From positions 24,464,706 to 24,528,705 of the forward strand of contig CM036252.1 in NCBI GenBank assembly GCA_020698575.1: DNA of 64,000 nt, given 5' to 3'. Source of the DNA: Bostrychus sinensis (Eukaryota; Chordata; Actinopteri; Gobiiformes; Eleotridae). Positions 1-11,754 of this stretch are shown here, piece by piece. The notes below the pieces were generated by a model. It made no database searches. It worked only from the letters and a program-made list of their open reading frames with translations, and was not told the DNA's origin. How positions within the stretch are numbered: position 1 is the first letter of the stretch; every line of letters begins with the position of its first letter. The position numbers and the translations under genes were made by a program.

Positions 1-92
1 ACAAAAGTAGAAACACCTAACTCACCAACAACCATTATGAAATGCCACTCAAGTCTTTTTTAAACTTGTTTGTAACCCGAGCCCGGACTCAC

Positions 93-177
93 CGTCCAGC
101 TGGAGGTCCAGAATGACACAGAGCAGTGACAGGGAGCAGAGGATCCCGCTGACTCCTGCCCGTCGACAAGCCTCCAT
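93..177 (-). CDS. First coding exon of a secreted or membrane protein (partial gene, running off the left edge)
   Basis: An ATG at 177 on the minus strand opens a short exon that ends at 93 in a consensus GTGAGT donor. It encodes about 28 residues: MEACRRAG, then a hydrophobic run with leucines, isoleucine and cysteines (roughly residues 9-24), then LDLQLDG. That is the shape of a signal peptide, with basic residues before a hydrophobic core. The rest of the gene would lie to the left of the window, so the family cannot be told. I chose it from the Met, the signal-like composition and the strong splice donor. It could also be a chance open frame; no second exon is available to confirm it. Confidence 0.5.
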
Positions 178-1773
178 TACCGGGTTTATCTGCACTGTGA
201 CCCCGGAGACTGCAAAACAATCCCTCTCTGCCGTATTAAGACAATTTTATGCCATTTAAACTACTGTATTTTCTAGTAATTCCTCATCCTGTCCGTCAGA
301 TGGACCGCAAAATAAGTAACGACGGTGTATTTACGGTCCTGCTGTGTCAAAGGTCCGTGTGAAAAAAGCCCCTCCGCGAAAAGGTTCCCCCCGTCCTGGT
401 TATCATTAATCCTCAGGATAAATGCAGGTAATTGGGATTTTCTTGACCTTCATACGTTCAGTGCAACATCCTGACAGAGAATCCCAGCAGGGCAGCGCCT
501 TTACACAAGTAAACGAAACCGTTCTATGTTGGGTGTGCTGAATACCGATGCCCTCCCTTTCTGGCCTACATTTCTAGGATTGGTCTGCCCGCAGTACTTC
601 CGCGTTTGCCTAGAAACGTGGGCTACTATCATTGGAGAAATTGTTTTAATTCGCACTTTCGCTTGTGGTCCTCTCAGATATTCGAAAGGTTATTACCACA
701 GAATTCAAAAACATCATGGGCTTTTTCCAAAGCTAATTTATGCCAACTTAGTTTAAATGAAAGGTAAGCAACAGGTACAAATTTACGTTTTTGTTTTGTT
801 ATTTAATGAATTGTTAATAGTAATTACCTAGTTAATTAGGCTTGCATGATTGGAATTGGCTTAAAATTTAAAATGTAATACTTTTAAAATTAAATTTATA
901 CTAATAGTTCTTAGGAAGGTAGTAGGCCCAATAGTAGCCTAATTTAACTGTAGGTATGGTAGTGCATATTATTATTTATTTTAAGTAGGCAAAAGTCAAT
1001 TTGGGTATAAGAATCAAGACAAGAAAAAAAAATAAAAAACAACAACAGCAAATCTCTACATATAACATCACTTTTAATAATGTGATATAGTGTTTGTGTG
1101 TGTAATAAGATAACCATTTAGTTTAAAAAAATAAAACGATTGTAGAAGAAATGTTCATCATCACCAACAAGTGGTTCCTTAAAATATAAGTAAGTTTAAA
1201 GTTTCCCTGTAAATTATTCACAAGTAGCCAACTTTGTATATTATACAATGCATGTCAATGATTGAATGACAGCAGAAATTACACTGTAACCTACCATACA
1301 CACGTTACATCACTGTACCCTACAGTACAAGCGGACTTCACTAAATTATACAAATTTAATATAATTTTACTTGTAATTTTAGGTATAATAATTAAATAAC
1401 ATGAACAAAAAACCTTGGAAGACTTTAGCTTAGAACATTTTATTCCATGCAATTGTAAAAAAGAAAATAACAAAATAGATACAAAATAAAACACCTCATA
1501 CCACCTTTTAACACACTAGTTATAAAACTGTACAGAAATGACACAAATATGTAGATGATTAGTTTGCTCATACCATATTGGTATGAAATACAATTACCTC
1601 AAAACAAAATTTGGCAAAATATAATACAAAATTGTAGGGTCATATGCAAATCAACAAGTTACTAACCTTTGTACAACTTTTACACCACTATGGAAAATGC
1701 GCCATAGACATTTTGCAGGCCTTGAATCCACCTACAATGCAACACCCACCCAGAGTTCAATTTGACCCTTTAT
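178..1773. other. Intergenic, AT-rich, no gene recognised
   Basis: The left part (about 180-760) is more GC-balanced and may hold the promoter of the signal-peptide exon. A 76-residue open frame at 526-756 has no family resemblance I recognise. From about 780 on the sequence is AT-rich and low in complexity. The last few tens of bases contain the poly(A) region of the claudin gene. Confidence 0.5.
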
Positions 1774-1774
1774 T
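1768..1774 (-). terminator. Poly(A) signal overlapping the claudin stop codon
   Basis: On the minus strand the last codon runs into TGAATAAA, so AATAAA begins with the final base of the TGA stop. A GT-rich stretch (GGGTGGGTGTTG) follows about 20 bases later, as expected downstream of a cleavage site. If used, the 3' UTR would be only a couple of dozen bases. Confidence 0.45.
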
Positions 1775-4391
1775 CAAACATAGGCGTTGCGGCCGTAAGT
1801 ACTCGCAGCTGCACTTCTGGCTGCTCCAGAATAGGCAGTCCCCCTGCTGTGATATGGCAAGGGGCTGAAAACCAACAAAACACCACAAGACATTACACAA
1901 ATATAGCTTGTGAAACAAATATAACAAAAAAGGCAATGTGAATCACTCCTGAGTTTGGTTTGGTTGGTCTTATTAGCTTTGATCTTACCAAAATTGGCAG
2001 AGGTGTAAATACTTTTACTCGAGACGTTTACTGAACCACACTTTTGAAGAATGTATTTTCTGAGTAAATTTTCTAAAACTTACTTTTACTTTTTAAGTTT
2101 TTTAGGGAAAAAATTACTTTTACATGTATATTTTACAGTTGGAATAGTTTTAGTAATACAGTAGTAGTAGTAATAATAGTAGCAGCAGTAGTAGTAGTAA
2201 TTATTGCAGCAGTAGTAGTCATAGTCTTAGGAAAGGTAATATATATAGTTACTTGAGTACTATTATTTTCAGAACAGATTTGCAGGACTTTTTCCACCTC
2301 TGAAAATGTTTCTCATTAAACAGTTTATGGTAACTAGTTGCAGTTTTCCAATTCGCCGCTAGGAGTCGCTAAAGGATTTAGGTTTGAGACTTGACACAAT
2401 CCCCATGGCCACAATTAAAACGCCAATTTATTATTTTTTCCGTGTAAGTTATTGTTAATGCAATTTTTTTTTCATTGCAGTGGAATCCGTAGTCACATAA
2501 ATGGGGCTTGGTTTTGCTAAGGTTAGTTTTAACACTTGTGCTTTTTATGGGGTGAATGTTTACTGTTAAGAATGTGTTAAGCTAATGTGAATGATTAACA
2601 ACTGTTTTTGTATTAGCGGGTTCTATATAAGTTACACTTCTGTTACTTCAGGCCACTTATGTATTGAAGTTACAATTTTCATTAGTAGTATATTACTGAT
2701 ATAATAAAGTATAATAACATAATAACAGATCAGTATTGGTAAGGCATTCCAAGTTAAAATGATTAATCCAAGTGTCAACTACTAAGTGATCAATTGTTTG
2801 TTTAATATTTCCCACTGTTAATTATAAATATAATTCTGATATTGCACGTTTTATGACTGGCAATGTTAAGGAACAAACAGAAATCAATACTATAAAAACA
2901 AAACAATACAATACAAGGCCCCTCCTTTTGCGCCGGACAATTCATCTTGTCTAGTTTTATCGGCTAGACAGCTATAGATAGACAGATAGACTGGAAATAT
3001 AATGCCAGTGAATTGACTGAACTCACCGTTTTTCATCTGATCCCATTTTGCAGGAGCAGGTGAGACAGGCCCCGCCTGCTATGGCCAGCACTGCCGAACA
3101 CCAACCAATGTACAGCCCCTCTCCGATCTCGTACCTGCCACATCAAATCTCAGATCAGCAGGAAATCCCACACTATGTACATACTGACCCTCACCAATAA
3201 CTTACTTTGTTCCAACAAAGAGAGGGTTAAAGAAATCCTGGGTAATGTTGAAGGCGTACCACGACACTGACACCATTGTGCAAATACCTAAGAGTAACAA
3301 AAAACAAATAAATCAGAAAGTAGTTTCAAAGCTAATTACTCTTCTTTTTTCTTTTTTCCTTTTTTTTCCTTCTGGGGCTAGCACAATAAATTATCTGCCC
3401 TTAGTATGCAGTGATTTACAAATTGATTTGGCATATGTTTATATGACCCCTTTCTGATGCAACCCTCTCTATTTATTTGGGCTTGGGACTGACACAAACT
3501 GCACACTGGCTTGACCCTTGTGGCTGGATTAATTTAAATAGTAAATAATTTATGAAATATCACTTAATTGAAATTTAACAAAGTAGCATCTACAGTTGAA
3601 CAATCTTAGGAATACAGGCAAACATAAGAAAAAAAGATTGGCTATAACATTTTAAGATTAAAAGTACTGTACTATTTTGTGTTTAGAGACAGTATCACAG
3701 GTTAAAGTCTAGCACAAGCAAGAAGATTTAGATTTATTTTCATCAGAATTAAATAATGTGGTTTAAAATAATAACATTATATTTTATATATAGTTTTCCT
3801 TACCTTGTAGGATGAACATAACCCCAGCTGTCCCCGCAATCCTCCCTTTGAGAACATAGTTTTCCCCTCCAGCCTTGGAACACTGAATCCCAATTAGGGC
3901 TGCAACCAGTCCAAAGGAGCCCAACACTATCGCCGTGATCATCAGGGCACGAGACGCCTGGATGTAACCTGAATACAACATGGAAACAACCATATTGGTT
4001 ATCTGTCTTTACGAGCTCCGGCTTATGAAGCTAGGTAAGATGTCTCGTGATGGGCTCATGGTAAGTGCAACTGTCCAAGGACAGGTAACAATTACACAAT
4101 GACTCAATGCAACACCATTTTCAAGTTTCACTTATTATCTTTACATTATACCGATGATTGCCATTTAACATACCACTCAAAGCCAGTAGAGAAGGAAATT
4201 CTCTGCAGTTGTGGACCCCAGTTGAGTCTGTCGCACAAGACATCCACAGGTTTTCATAGATGGTGGACTGTGGTGATGACATTCCCGTCCACTGTGGAGG
4301 TCCTCCAGTAACGGTTGGGCAGGGCCACCCCCACCATGACCCATCCAACGAAGCCCAAAACCAAAGCTACCACTTCCACAATTGGATCCAT
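1774..4391 (-). CDS. cldn15: Claudin-15-type tight-junction protein, five exons, one-base frameshift in exon 1
   Basis: Claudins are four-span proteins that set paracellular ion permeability in epithelial tight junctions. Exons on the minus strand are 4391-4174, 3968-3804, 3287-3206, 3134-3027 and 1864-1774, all with GT-AG borders and matching phases. Exon 1 starts MDPIVEVVA, spans TM1 and carries the first extracellular loop with the claudin signature W-(x)-NLW-C-C (RYW, ENLWMSC, HNC). Exon 2 holds TM2 and most of TM3; exon 3 has SVSWYAFNITQDFFNP; exon 4 has YEIGEGLYIGW and TM4. Exon 5 ends in YGRNAYV, a PDZ-binding C-terminus typical of claudins. Exon 1 has one extra base near 4268, after VITT (residue 41). 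In strict frame this gives a stop four codons later. Without that base the product is 220 residues, a normal claudin size. Adjacency to fis1 supports claudin-15. The shift may be an assembly error, a polymorphism or a real lesion. Confidence 0.88.
1998..2302. mobile_element. Miniature hAT-like element (MITE), copy 1, in claudin intron 4
   Basis: The segment begins CAGAGGTGTA and ends TCCACCTCTG, which are imperfect terminal inverted repeats. Both ends carry the alternating ACTTTTACT / AGTAAAAGT motifs typical of this class of fish miniature element. Flanking 8-mers (AAAATTGG left, AAAATGTT right) are only partly alike, so the target duplication has decayed or is absent. The interior holds an AGT/AGC triplet tract (about 2160-2218). 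There is no coding capacity. Confidence 0.55.
3428..3530 (+). repeat. Short interspersed repeat, family A (copy 1)
   Basis: This stretch carries the string TGATGCAACCCTCTC, then GGGCTTGGGACTG, CACACTGGCTTG and TGTGGCTGGATT. The same ordered motifs recur at least eight more times in this window. It is an abundant teleost interspersed repeat that I cannot assign to a named family from memory. It lies in claudin intron 2. Confidence 0.6.
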
Positions 4392-5778
4392 GACCCCCTT
4401 GGTCCAGCAGCCAATTAAGTGAATCCAGATCTTTTTTTCTAATTTGCAAAACTACTCAAAAACAAATATATTGGCTTAGTGGCTGATTTAGAGGTGAAGC
4501 TGTCAGGAACTTTCTTTCCTCTGATGGTGTGAGATGTGTCCACCTCAACAGATATGTATAATCATTTATATGAGCTCACTCCTCCCCTCTTTGCTCACAC
4601 TGTGTTTTTTCCCTTTGAATTTTACACCCCTGAAACTGAGCAGGTGTTTATCGGTACGCTAGGGTCCAATGGTCATGTGTTGGTTCTAATTACAACACAC
4701 TTACTATGTTTATTATTGCTTTATTCATAATTGACAACATTTGATGCTGTTTTTTTTTTTCTTTTTACTTTTGATGACAATTGCCACCATTTCACAATAA
4801 TTATTTTAGAGTAACAGGTGGGATTATTATTAAAAAGGCTTAAAAAGATTGACATTTAGACATCACTTATTGGGTGTCAATAGTATGCACGTCCCTGTCT
4901 CTCTCCTTGGCAGTGAATGAAAAACATATTTTCCCACCACTTGTATATAATCGGAAATGGGAAACAAGCTCAAACAATGTTTCAAACAATGGCGAATAAA
5001 ACTTGTTGGATGGGAGCTGTAGTTAACCCTACGGTAGCTGGATCGGTGTTTATGAGCTTAAATTATTAATTCTATCAGATTTTATTGTACGCTGACATTA
5101 GCATTTCTGAAGAAGTTTGCCGTAAAGGTTAAATGTAAAGCTTATGCGTCTACCTGCTTGGAATAATTGAAAAAGTGAAATCCCAAATGCATAAAACATT
5201 TTTTATCAAAATGACTGAGTCACTTCCTTTAATAAAATCAGAGTGAACAATGTGTTTCTTATTGGGAAAAGTCTTGTTACATAGATGATGTATTTAGCTG
5301 TTCATATCAATATGATGTGCAATTATAATCGATGTTTTATTGTTTTGGTTTGTACTCTTCAAGGCTGCAGATACAAGGTCACTGTGACTAAGCGCCACAC
5401 CTAACTTTTAATACATTTTTTTGGAAAGGTGTGAACATATATTAGGTTTAACAACAATCTGAATAGATAAGGCTTGAAGGGAGCCACTGGGTTAACAAAG
5501 CTGTGTCTATGATAGCGAGGTCAGCGCAGCTGCAAAATCCAGGGCACACATGGGTAATGCTAACATGAATCCTAGCTCACTGACTTTATAAAAAAAGTTG
5601 TGAACCTGTGAACCCATTTTGTATGAAAGGTCAAGTTAGATGATCCAGTAATAGCAAGTTTTATCCCCACCCTTATTCAAATGCAAAATCAAATTAGGCC
5701 TGATTGCAATTTACATGCTATTCTGCAAGTCTGATGACATTAACAATCTTTATGCCATTAACAAATTACACACACACA
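4392..5778. other. Intergenic, no gene recognised
   Basis: Upstream flank of the claudin gene. The first few hundred bases would contain its promoter, but I see no clear TATA box or 5' UTR exon. The rest is AT-rich unique-looking sequence with no coding signal on either strand. Confidence 0.4.
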
Positions 5779-6168
5779 CAGAGGTGGAGGAAGTAAAATC
5801 TGCATTTAAGTAAAAGTATTAATTCTTCAGAATAATATTACTCAAGTAGTGGTAAAAATTACTCAGCAAATTTATTACTTGCTAAATCTATGACCAATAA
5901 TACTACTGCTGCTTCAGTACTATTACAACTACTATCACTGCTATTACTACTAATACTACTTCTACAGTAATCAATACTACAACAGCTACTAGTACGACTT
6001 CTAATACTGCTACTAATACTATGGCCACCCTCTTTACAAAAGGCCGGAAATATGTTTTTAGAGACTTTACTAGAGTAAAGTAACAGGATTTTGAGTAAGA
6101 AAATGATAAGAACATGTAGTTAAATAATTTTCTTAAATTAGTTTAAAAGTAGTTCCTTTCCACCTCTG
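5779..6168. mobile_element. Miniature hAT-like element (MITE), copy 2, with near-perfect 8-bp target duplication
   Basis: The element begins CAGAGGTGGA (5779) and ends TCCACCTCTG (6168), a perfect 10-bp terminal inverted repeat. Subterminal AGTAAAAGTATT and ACTAGAGTAAAGTAAC motifs match copy 1 near 2 kb. Flanks are CACACACA on the left and CACACAAA on the right, consistent with the 8-bp duplication made by hAT transposases, although the left flank lies in a CA tract and weakens this. The interior contains a long ACT/ACC triplet tract (about 5895-6025). No transposase is encoded. Confidence 0.65.
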
Positions 6169-8439
6169 CACACAAAAGATTAGAGAGAGAATTGCACTGA
6201 TTTGCTATGATTTCTGCGAGTGGTAAGTTGAAAAGTTTATTGCATAAACTGCTAACAGTGCATCTGAAACTTCTAAACTAAACATACATGATAAACTGTC
6301 AGAATGATCAGGCTACTCTAATTATCATTTTATAAAACAATTGTGGAAATTTACTAACCCCATAAACATCTGGTTTTATTGCTCCACTGTTTGCAAAGCC
6401 CATCTTTACAGCTCACCTGCCCGCTGCAGTGATTCCTTATGAGTTTGTGTTGTTAGATGTAGAGGATTTATTTGAGAAAACAATCCTTTATGCGATGCTT
6501 GTAAAGTAATACCTGGAACAAAAGCCAATCATTTTTAATGTGCTTTCCAAGAAAAATAGATCAGTGACAGGATATCAAGGAAACGTGACGCATAGGGACA
6601 GCTCTAAGGACACTTCAAAACCCATTTTGGGCACAGGTTTGTTGGCTGGGATACTGTTGATCACACAATGCCATATGGAATAAGCATTGCAATTCATGCC
6701 TTTTTTTATTGTTCACTGTTATTTAGGCAATGGGTTTGCACCACATATAATCATTAAAAATGCATTTGGTAACGCATAGACCAAGTACAATATGTGGTAA
6801 TTTCTGAGATAAACAGTGAGAGCTTCTGTCATTAAAATCTATCTAATCTGATGTAATGTAATCTAATCTGATCATATTTTAAAACCAGCATTCCCACATG
6901 TACTTCTTGAAGTTTTGTAAAGTGCTTAGTTATTCAATGCTTAACCATCTGAAAAGAAACTAGTTTGTAGCATAATATATGCAAGTTCATTTTTTTACTT
7001 GTGTGTGCACTGTTAGCATAAATCTGTCATCTACCACAATTTTAAATCCTAAAAATGGACCTCAAAAAATGCTTTAAAATTAGTTAAATTTGATCTTAGA
7101 ATTGAGAGTTTGAATGTTCGATTAGTAATGAAGTTTATTGCTGTCATTACTTTATTGTTGGTTCATAATTTATCTGTGACATTATGCATTATGAACCAAT
7201 TACACATTTGCAGATTTTGCTATCAGTGACAATGACAAGAGCACACTTCCTATAGCCAAATGTCAAAAATCAAATTCTGCAGTGTATTTAAAATAAGATT
7301 GAAAGACAAAAAATCCAAGATCCATATTACTGTCACCGGTTGATTATAAAGTTTTGAAGTGGATTATAGTTCAACTTCAAATTGCTCTGACGACATGTAT
7401 ACAGGCTGTAATTTAACCAATATTGCTCCTCAACATATTCCCATTTCTTAAAAGTGCTTACACATTACTGTCCCTGTCATGTGTGAAGCAGAGCATACCC
7501 TCCCTGCACATTGGCCCTTGTAACTTGCTCAACCACATCCAAATTACACTGGTTTTCAGAAATCATTGCAGTGTAGCAGGACACTGTACCAAAAACTTGT
7601 CTAAATATTACCTTTTTGTATTCTGGTTCTCTAGATTTGAGGTCATTTTTGGATGTCACTTTTGACCATTCCGGTTCACACCATAAAACTTTTTTTTTTT
7701 TTTTGTCATCTGTCACGGGCCAGTTTCGGTGCTGCCAGATGGGTTAATATGTAACGCTGATAACGCCAACCAACGATAGCCTCCATAAGCCTTCCTGTTG
7801 TAAAACATGAAGGCAATGACTAGATTCTTTGCTGGGGTCAAGACAGGAACATGTTTAAGTATACTTAAAGTAGGCCAGGCACGTTTTTCTATCAACTTGT
7901 GCGGCCAGTAAAATTTTAAAGATATAGTTTTGTTACTAATGAGTTGGTCCCTGTTTGTTAGAAAATTAACTATAACAAGGTGAAATTGGCATAAAAGAGT
8001 TTGGAGCACTTATGTGTAAAACATTATTATCTGATACGTGCAAATACAATATAAGGGGGTACATCCCCAAAGATGTTGAAAAGACTATAGAGTGCACACA
8101 CACAATACAATCTTAAGTTCAGTATTGATTACTTTAATGTAGTCCAATAAAAACAGGCCATAAATGTATATTACCTCAATAAATAGGCCACTAATTGATC
8201 AGGTACAGACTGACACTAGAACATAATAAACGACACGTGATATGTTTCAACCTATAAAACTAGGCCACATGTTTTGTCCCTATTATAGACAACGCTTTAC
8301 ACACAGGCTTAATAAATTCAAAAAGTGAAAAGATATATAATGGAGTATAATAATCAATACACACAGAGTGAAATATTTCAAGCCTTTGAATTGTGGTGAT
8401 GATCATGATTATGTTAAATAATGGTCTAAATAATGTCAT
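6169..8439. other. Intergenic, no gene recognised
   Basis: AT-rich sequence with short A and T runs and no splice-bounded coding blocks on either strand. Short open frames at 7423-7716 overlap on opposite strands and show no protein-family features. Confidence 0.4.
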
Positions 8440-9720
8440 GAAGTAGTGTCGTTGTTTTTTTGTTTTTTTTTATTTATTGAGACTGTAAAATTTGAATTCT
8501 GGGTGCCCGTAACTTGGGTCATCGTGGGGACAAAAACTTTGTCTGCCTTGCCTCTCTCTAATCTGTTATCATTTGAATGCTGGACTTTCAAACATAAATT
8601 CCTGCCCCTCAAAACTAATCTTATTTATCGCCCTTCACCAGACCCAAATCTCCTTTCTGCCCTCTATACAACATCCGGCAATGTTATAGAACCCAGAGAT
8701 TTAAACATAGATGTTGACTGGACTTCCTGTAAGATAGCTTCTGGGTTTTTACAGCTTTTGAATTGCTTTTACCTCAAACAAATTGTTGATGTCCCTGCAC
8801 ACAATAGGGTATAAACATTGGACTTGCTCATTGCTCGCTCAGATTCCATAAACAAGCCAGATGTTTTTGCTTATGACCACAATGTAATCTCAATGGACCT
8901 GCCTCTATTGTCTTCCACTGCCAAGTCTAAATTCAAACTCTGATAACGGAATTTCAGTATCAACCATGCTTTGCAGCGTTCTCTCTATCTCTCTATCTCA
9001 GTTCAAGTTACACCTGCCTCTTAATGTATGAAAAGGCATTGTCCACTCCTCCCTCTGGTTCACTTAGGGGCTACTACTGGGTGTCTAAAAGACAGAGTGT
9101 AGCATCAGGCCTCACTGTCCTCTAAGTAGCACCAGTTTATGCAAGTAAATTAGTAATAATCCACTGATTTCCAAGCAACTAGAAGTTATTTTCTCATCCT
9201 CAAACCATTACACATATTCACTTAAAGGAGCAGTGTCTAACTTTCTGGTTCCTGACTAAGATATATCACAAGTTTTTGTCACTCTTAAAGTGCTCTCAAA
9301 GACTTTTAAATGTCCACTTAGCCTCTCCCTAATCTGTCATCATCTGAATGAAAGAGTTTCAATTGCAAACTTCTGCCCTTCATATCAGTTTATCAGAAAA
9401 CATCCCCTACTATTCCATAGCTACAGTATGTTGATGACACACGGCTATACATAAAGACTCCATTTCCTTTACAGCCACTTCATCCAGACTTACCGCACGC
9501 CTGGAGGAGACAAAGACCTTGATGAATGACAACTTCCTGCAGCTTTACAGTACCAAAAAAAAAAAAAAAAACATCTTGGTTGGCACCCCTCACCAGCATT
9601 TTATTCTCTGGCCACCCACACCTGATATTTAGGCTCAAATTAAACCCCTCTGCAAAGGCTATTTCATTCACCAATAAAACATTTCTAAACAGCATACTAC
9701 TGTTTTTTATTGTGTTTTTT
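8440..9720 (+). mobile_element. Degenerate L2-type LINE remnant (endonuclease and reverse transcriptase fragments)
   Basis: About 8510-8950 reads as a broken endonuclease domain. It includes LIYRPSPDPN, then PRDLNIDVDW (the family's GDFNIHVD motif, altered), then VPAHNRV (a THNRGHTLD-type motif), then YDHNVISM (an SDHFPV-type motif). After sequence resembling linker, 9430-9720 reads as reverse transcriptase: VDDTRLYIKTP, a broken YADD-type box, followed by ARLEETKTLMNDNFLQL and LVGTPHQ. Stops and frame changes run throughout and the central part is missing, so it is a dead fragment. The order of motifs fits the L2/Rex1-like clade; I cannot decide between them. Confidence 0.7.
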
Positions 9721-10370
9721 TATATTTTTTCATTTCCAATTTTAATTGTCAGTACTGTTTAATCTGTAAAGTACAAACTTTAGAGATGTTTCCAAATCCA
9801 GTATGTTACAAATAAAATGTATTATTTTATTAACTCCTAACTTATGGCACAGCAGATTAATTAACCAATTTAAAGTAACATTTATCAAGATAGAAAACAC
9901 AAGCAGAGTATATGATGACAATGGTAAATGAACATATTAATTTCAGATTAATTCAGTGAATGAAAAGCAACTCACAATTAAATGTAATAACTCTGGAACA
10001 TCAAGAGCTCAATCTGCACTTACTCTGACTTTGCAAACTACATTTCTACTGCCTCAAAAACTACAGCCGATTTGTTTCGAAGACGTCCATTCTAAATGTT
10101 TGATGTGCATGCAAATCAACTTCACATACAATTGTGCTCTACCATCCCTTCTCTATGTACACAAACCAAAATAATTAAGTGCAAAATTATAGTAGAATTT
10201 GAATATAGAGCCTCCTAACCCCATCATATTGTGTTTACTGGCATCATTTGCATTTGGTTGCAGTACTTATTGAAATCACTCAAACATCCTCTTCAAGAGT
10301 TATTTTATATGCAGCAGAAGAGTCAGTGTGTCAGTCCAGCAAAAATTAAACACTCCACTCCATGTTCATG
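9721..10370. other. Intergenic and fis1 3' flank
   Basis: AT-rich sequence between the LINE remnant and the fis1 stop codon. Its right end is the fis1 3' UTR. No other gene seen. Confidence 0.4.
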
Positions 10371-10967
10371 TTAGGATTTGGCTGCTCCCTTTGACACCGC
10401 CAGCCCGATGAGGCCCGCCAAACCAGCCACGCCCAGGCCAATCCCCCCAACGATCGCCATTCCCACCAGTCCATCTGAAGGAGAACAGTTATATAGTAAT
10501 TTTCTCAACAATTAGTGTCCTATGAAGATTATGAAGATTACATAGATTAACTACCTTTCTTTAAAGCCTTGTCAATGAGCTTTTCCAGCTCAAGTGCCTG
10601 CTTATTCCCAGGCTCATTCCTTAGGAGAGTCCGGATGTATTTCAGTGCACGCTCATATTCCTAGGAAACAGGAAGAGAGACAAATGGAAGCACTCAATGA
10701 CAGGAAATGTATACCACACTACAAGGATAACAGCTTTACAATTAATTAGGCTTAATCTAATAAATTAACCCATCTGTGATGCTTCTCTAAAAACACAATA
10801 ACCCGTCACGTAAACACTGACGTAAGTTGGGGACTTACTTTAAGTCTGTAGTTGGCCACTGCCAGGTAAAACAGGAAGTCCCTGGAATCGTCCTTGGATG
10901 CTTTCTGAACAAGCTCTGAGCAGAAAAACAAAGACTTTAGCTAATGGTGCTAAATATAGAGACACTG

Positions 10968-11000
<33 letters not shown>

Positions 11001-11618
11001 CAACTAGAAACCTTTCATAAGATACATTTTAGGATATAAATGTGTATACTACTAATAAAAACAATAATAACACTGCTCTAAATAAGAAATTGCCATCTTA
11101 TTAGAATAAAAAACGATTTTCAGGAACTTACCCTCCAAGAGCACTATTCCCTTTTTGATATCGTCGGTGTATTTGCTCCTGATCAAACACCACGCGTATT
11201 CAAACTTGGTTTCCCTGGACACTGCTCCCTTTAATTGCTCGTTGTTGTATTTTTTCTCAAATCTCTGTCAATAAAAGTAAAACAAAGTGTCTCAAATTAA
11301 GATACCTTAAACTTCACTTTGAAAGTATATGCCATCCACAAGCTATCTACTACAACAGCTAACAGCCAAGAACAACGTCAGATAATAAACACGTCATATA
11401 ATAATTAGCAAGAGCTAACGTTAGCTCCTGTATGTTTCGAGTCGAGACAGCGGGGTTGACGACATAGTTGAAGGATTGTTCTGAGCTGAGGTCTTATAAA
11501 TAAAAATAACTTGTTTTTATTATGTAATATTACAAACATTAGTTACACCAGTTTTAGTAAGAGGAATACTTACTAACAGGTCTTCGGGAGCGACAACATC
11601 ACTCACAATAGCCTCCAT
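10371..11618 (-). CDS. fis1: Mitochondrial fission 1 protein
   Basis: Fis1 is a tail-anchored outer-membrane protein of mitochondria and peroxisomes that acts in organelle fission, as an adaptor for Drp1 and TBC1D15-type partners. Minus-strand exons are 11618-11574, 11264-11132, 10915-10839, 10660-10555 and 10474-10371, giving 154 residues, the usual length. It starts MEAIVSDVVAPEDLL. A TPR-like helical bundle follows (FEYAWCLIRSKY, DFLFYLAVANYRLKEYERAL, LEKLIDKALKKDG). A single C-terminal membrane span (about residues 124-147, GMAIVGGIGLGVAGLAGLIG) and a short basic tail (SKGAAKS) complete it. All introns are GT-AG and in phase. An ETS-like TTCCGGAAA lies just upstream of the ATG. It sits between the claudin gene and cda, all on the same strand. 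Confidence 0.96.
10967..11000. repeat. (GC)n(AC)n microsatellite in fis1 intron 2
   Basis: A short GC alternation runs directly into about 14 AC dinucleotides. Confidence 0.9.
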
Positions 11619-11698
11619 GTTTCCGGAAATAACGTGTAGACACGCCTACTTTTGGTCATGTGACAAGTTGCGCGACTGCTGTGCAAATTTTCCATAAG

Positions 11699-11701
<3 letters not shown>

Positions 11702-11736
<35 letters not shown>

Positions 11737-11754
11737 GTTATTATTATTATTATT
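11702..11754. repeat. (TTA)n trinucleotide microsatellite
   Basis: About 17 TTA units with one G interruption, between the fis1 promoter and the cda 3' end. Confidence 0.9.

Noticed and set aside
526..756. 76-codon plus-strand open frame near the left edge
   Set aside because: No family features, no matching splice partner and average composition; best taken as chance.
2481..3199. A plus-strand small gene: ATG exon 2501-2521 (MGLGFAK) joined to an exon at 3054-3199 ending in a stop
   Set aside because: The second exon lies antisense to claudin exon 4 (3027-3134), which fits the claudin protein and its splice phases. The plus-strand reading is a mirror artefact.
5903..6115. Minus-strand open frame rich in valine
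   Set aside because: It is only the translation of the ACT/ACC triplet tract inside a MITE.
8446..8814. A 122-codon plus-strand open frame as a gene
   Set aside because: It matches the endonuclease domain of an L2-type LINE with mutated motifs and no continuation. It is a dead retroelement.
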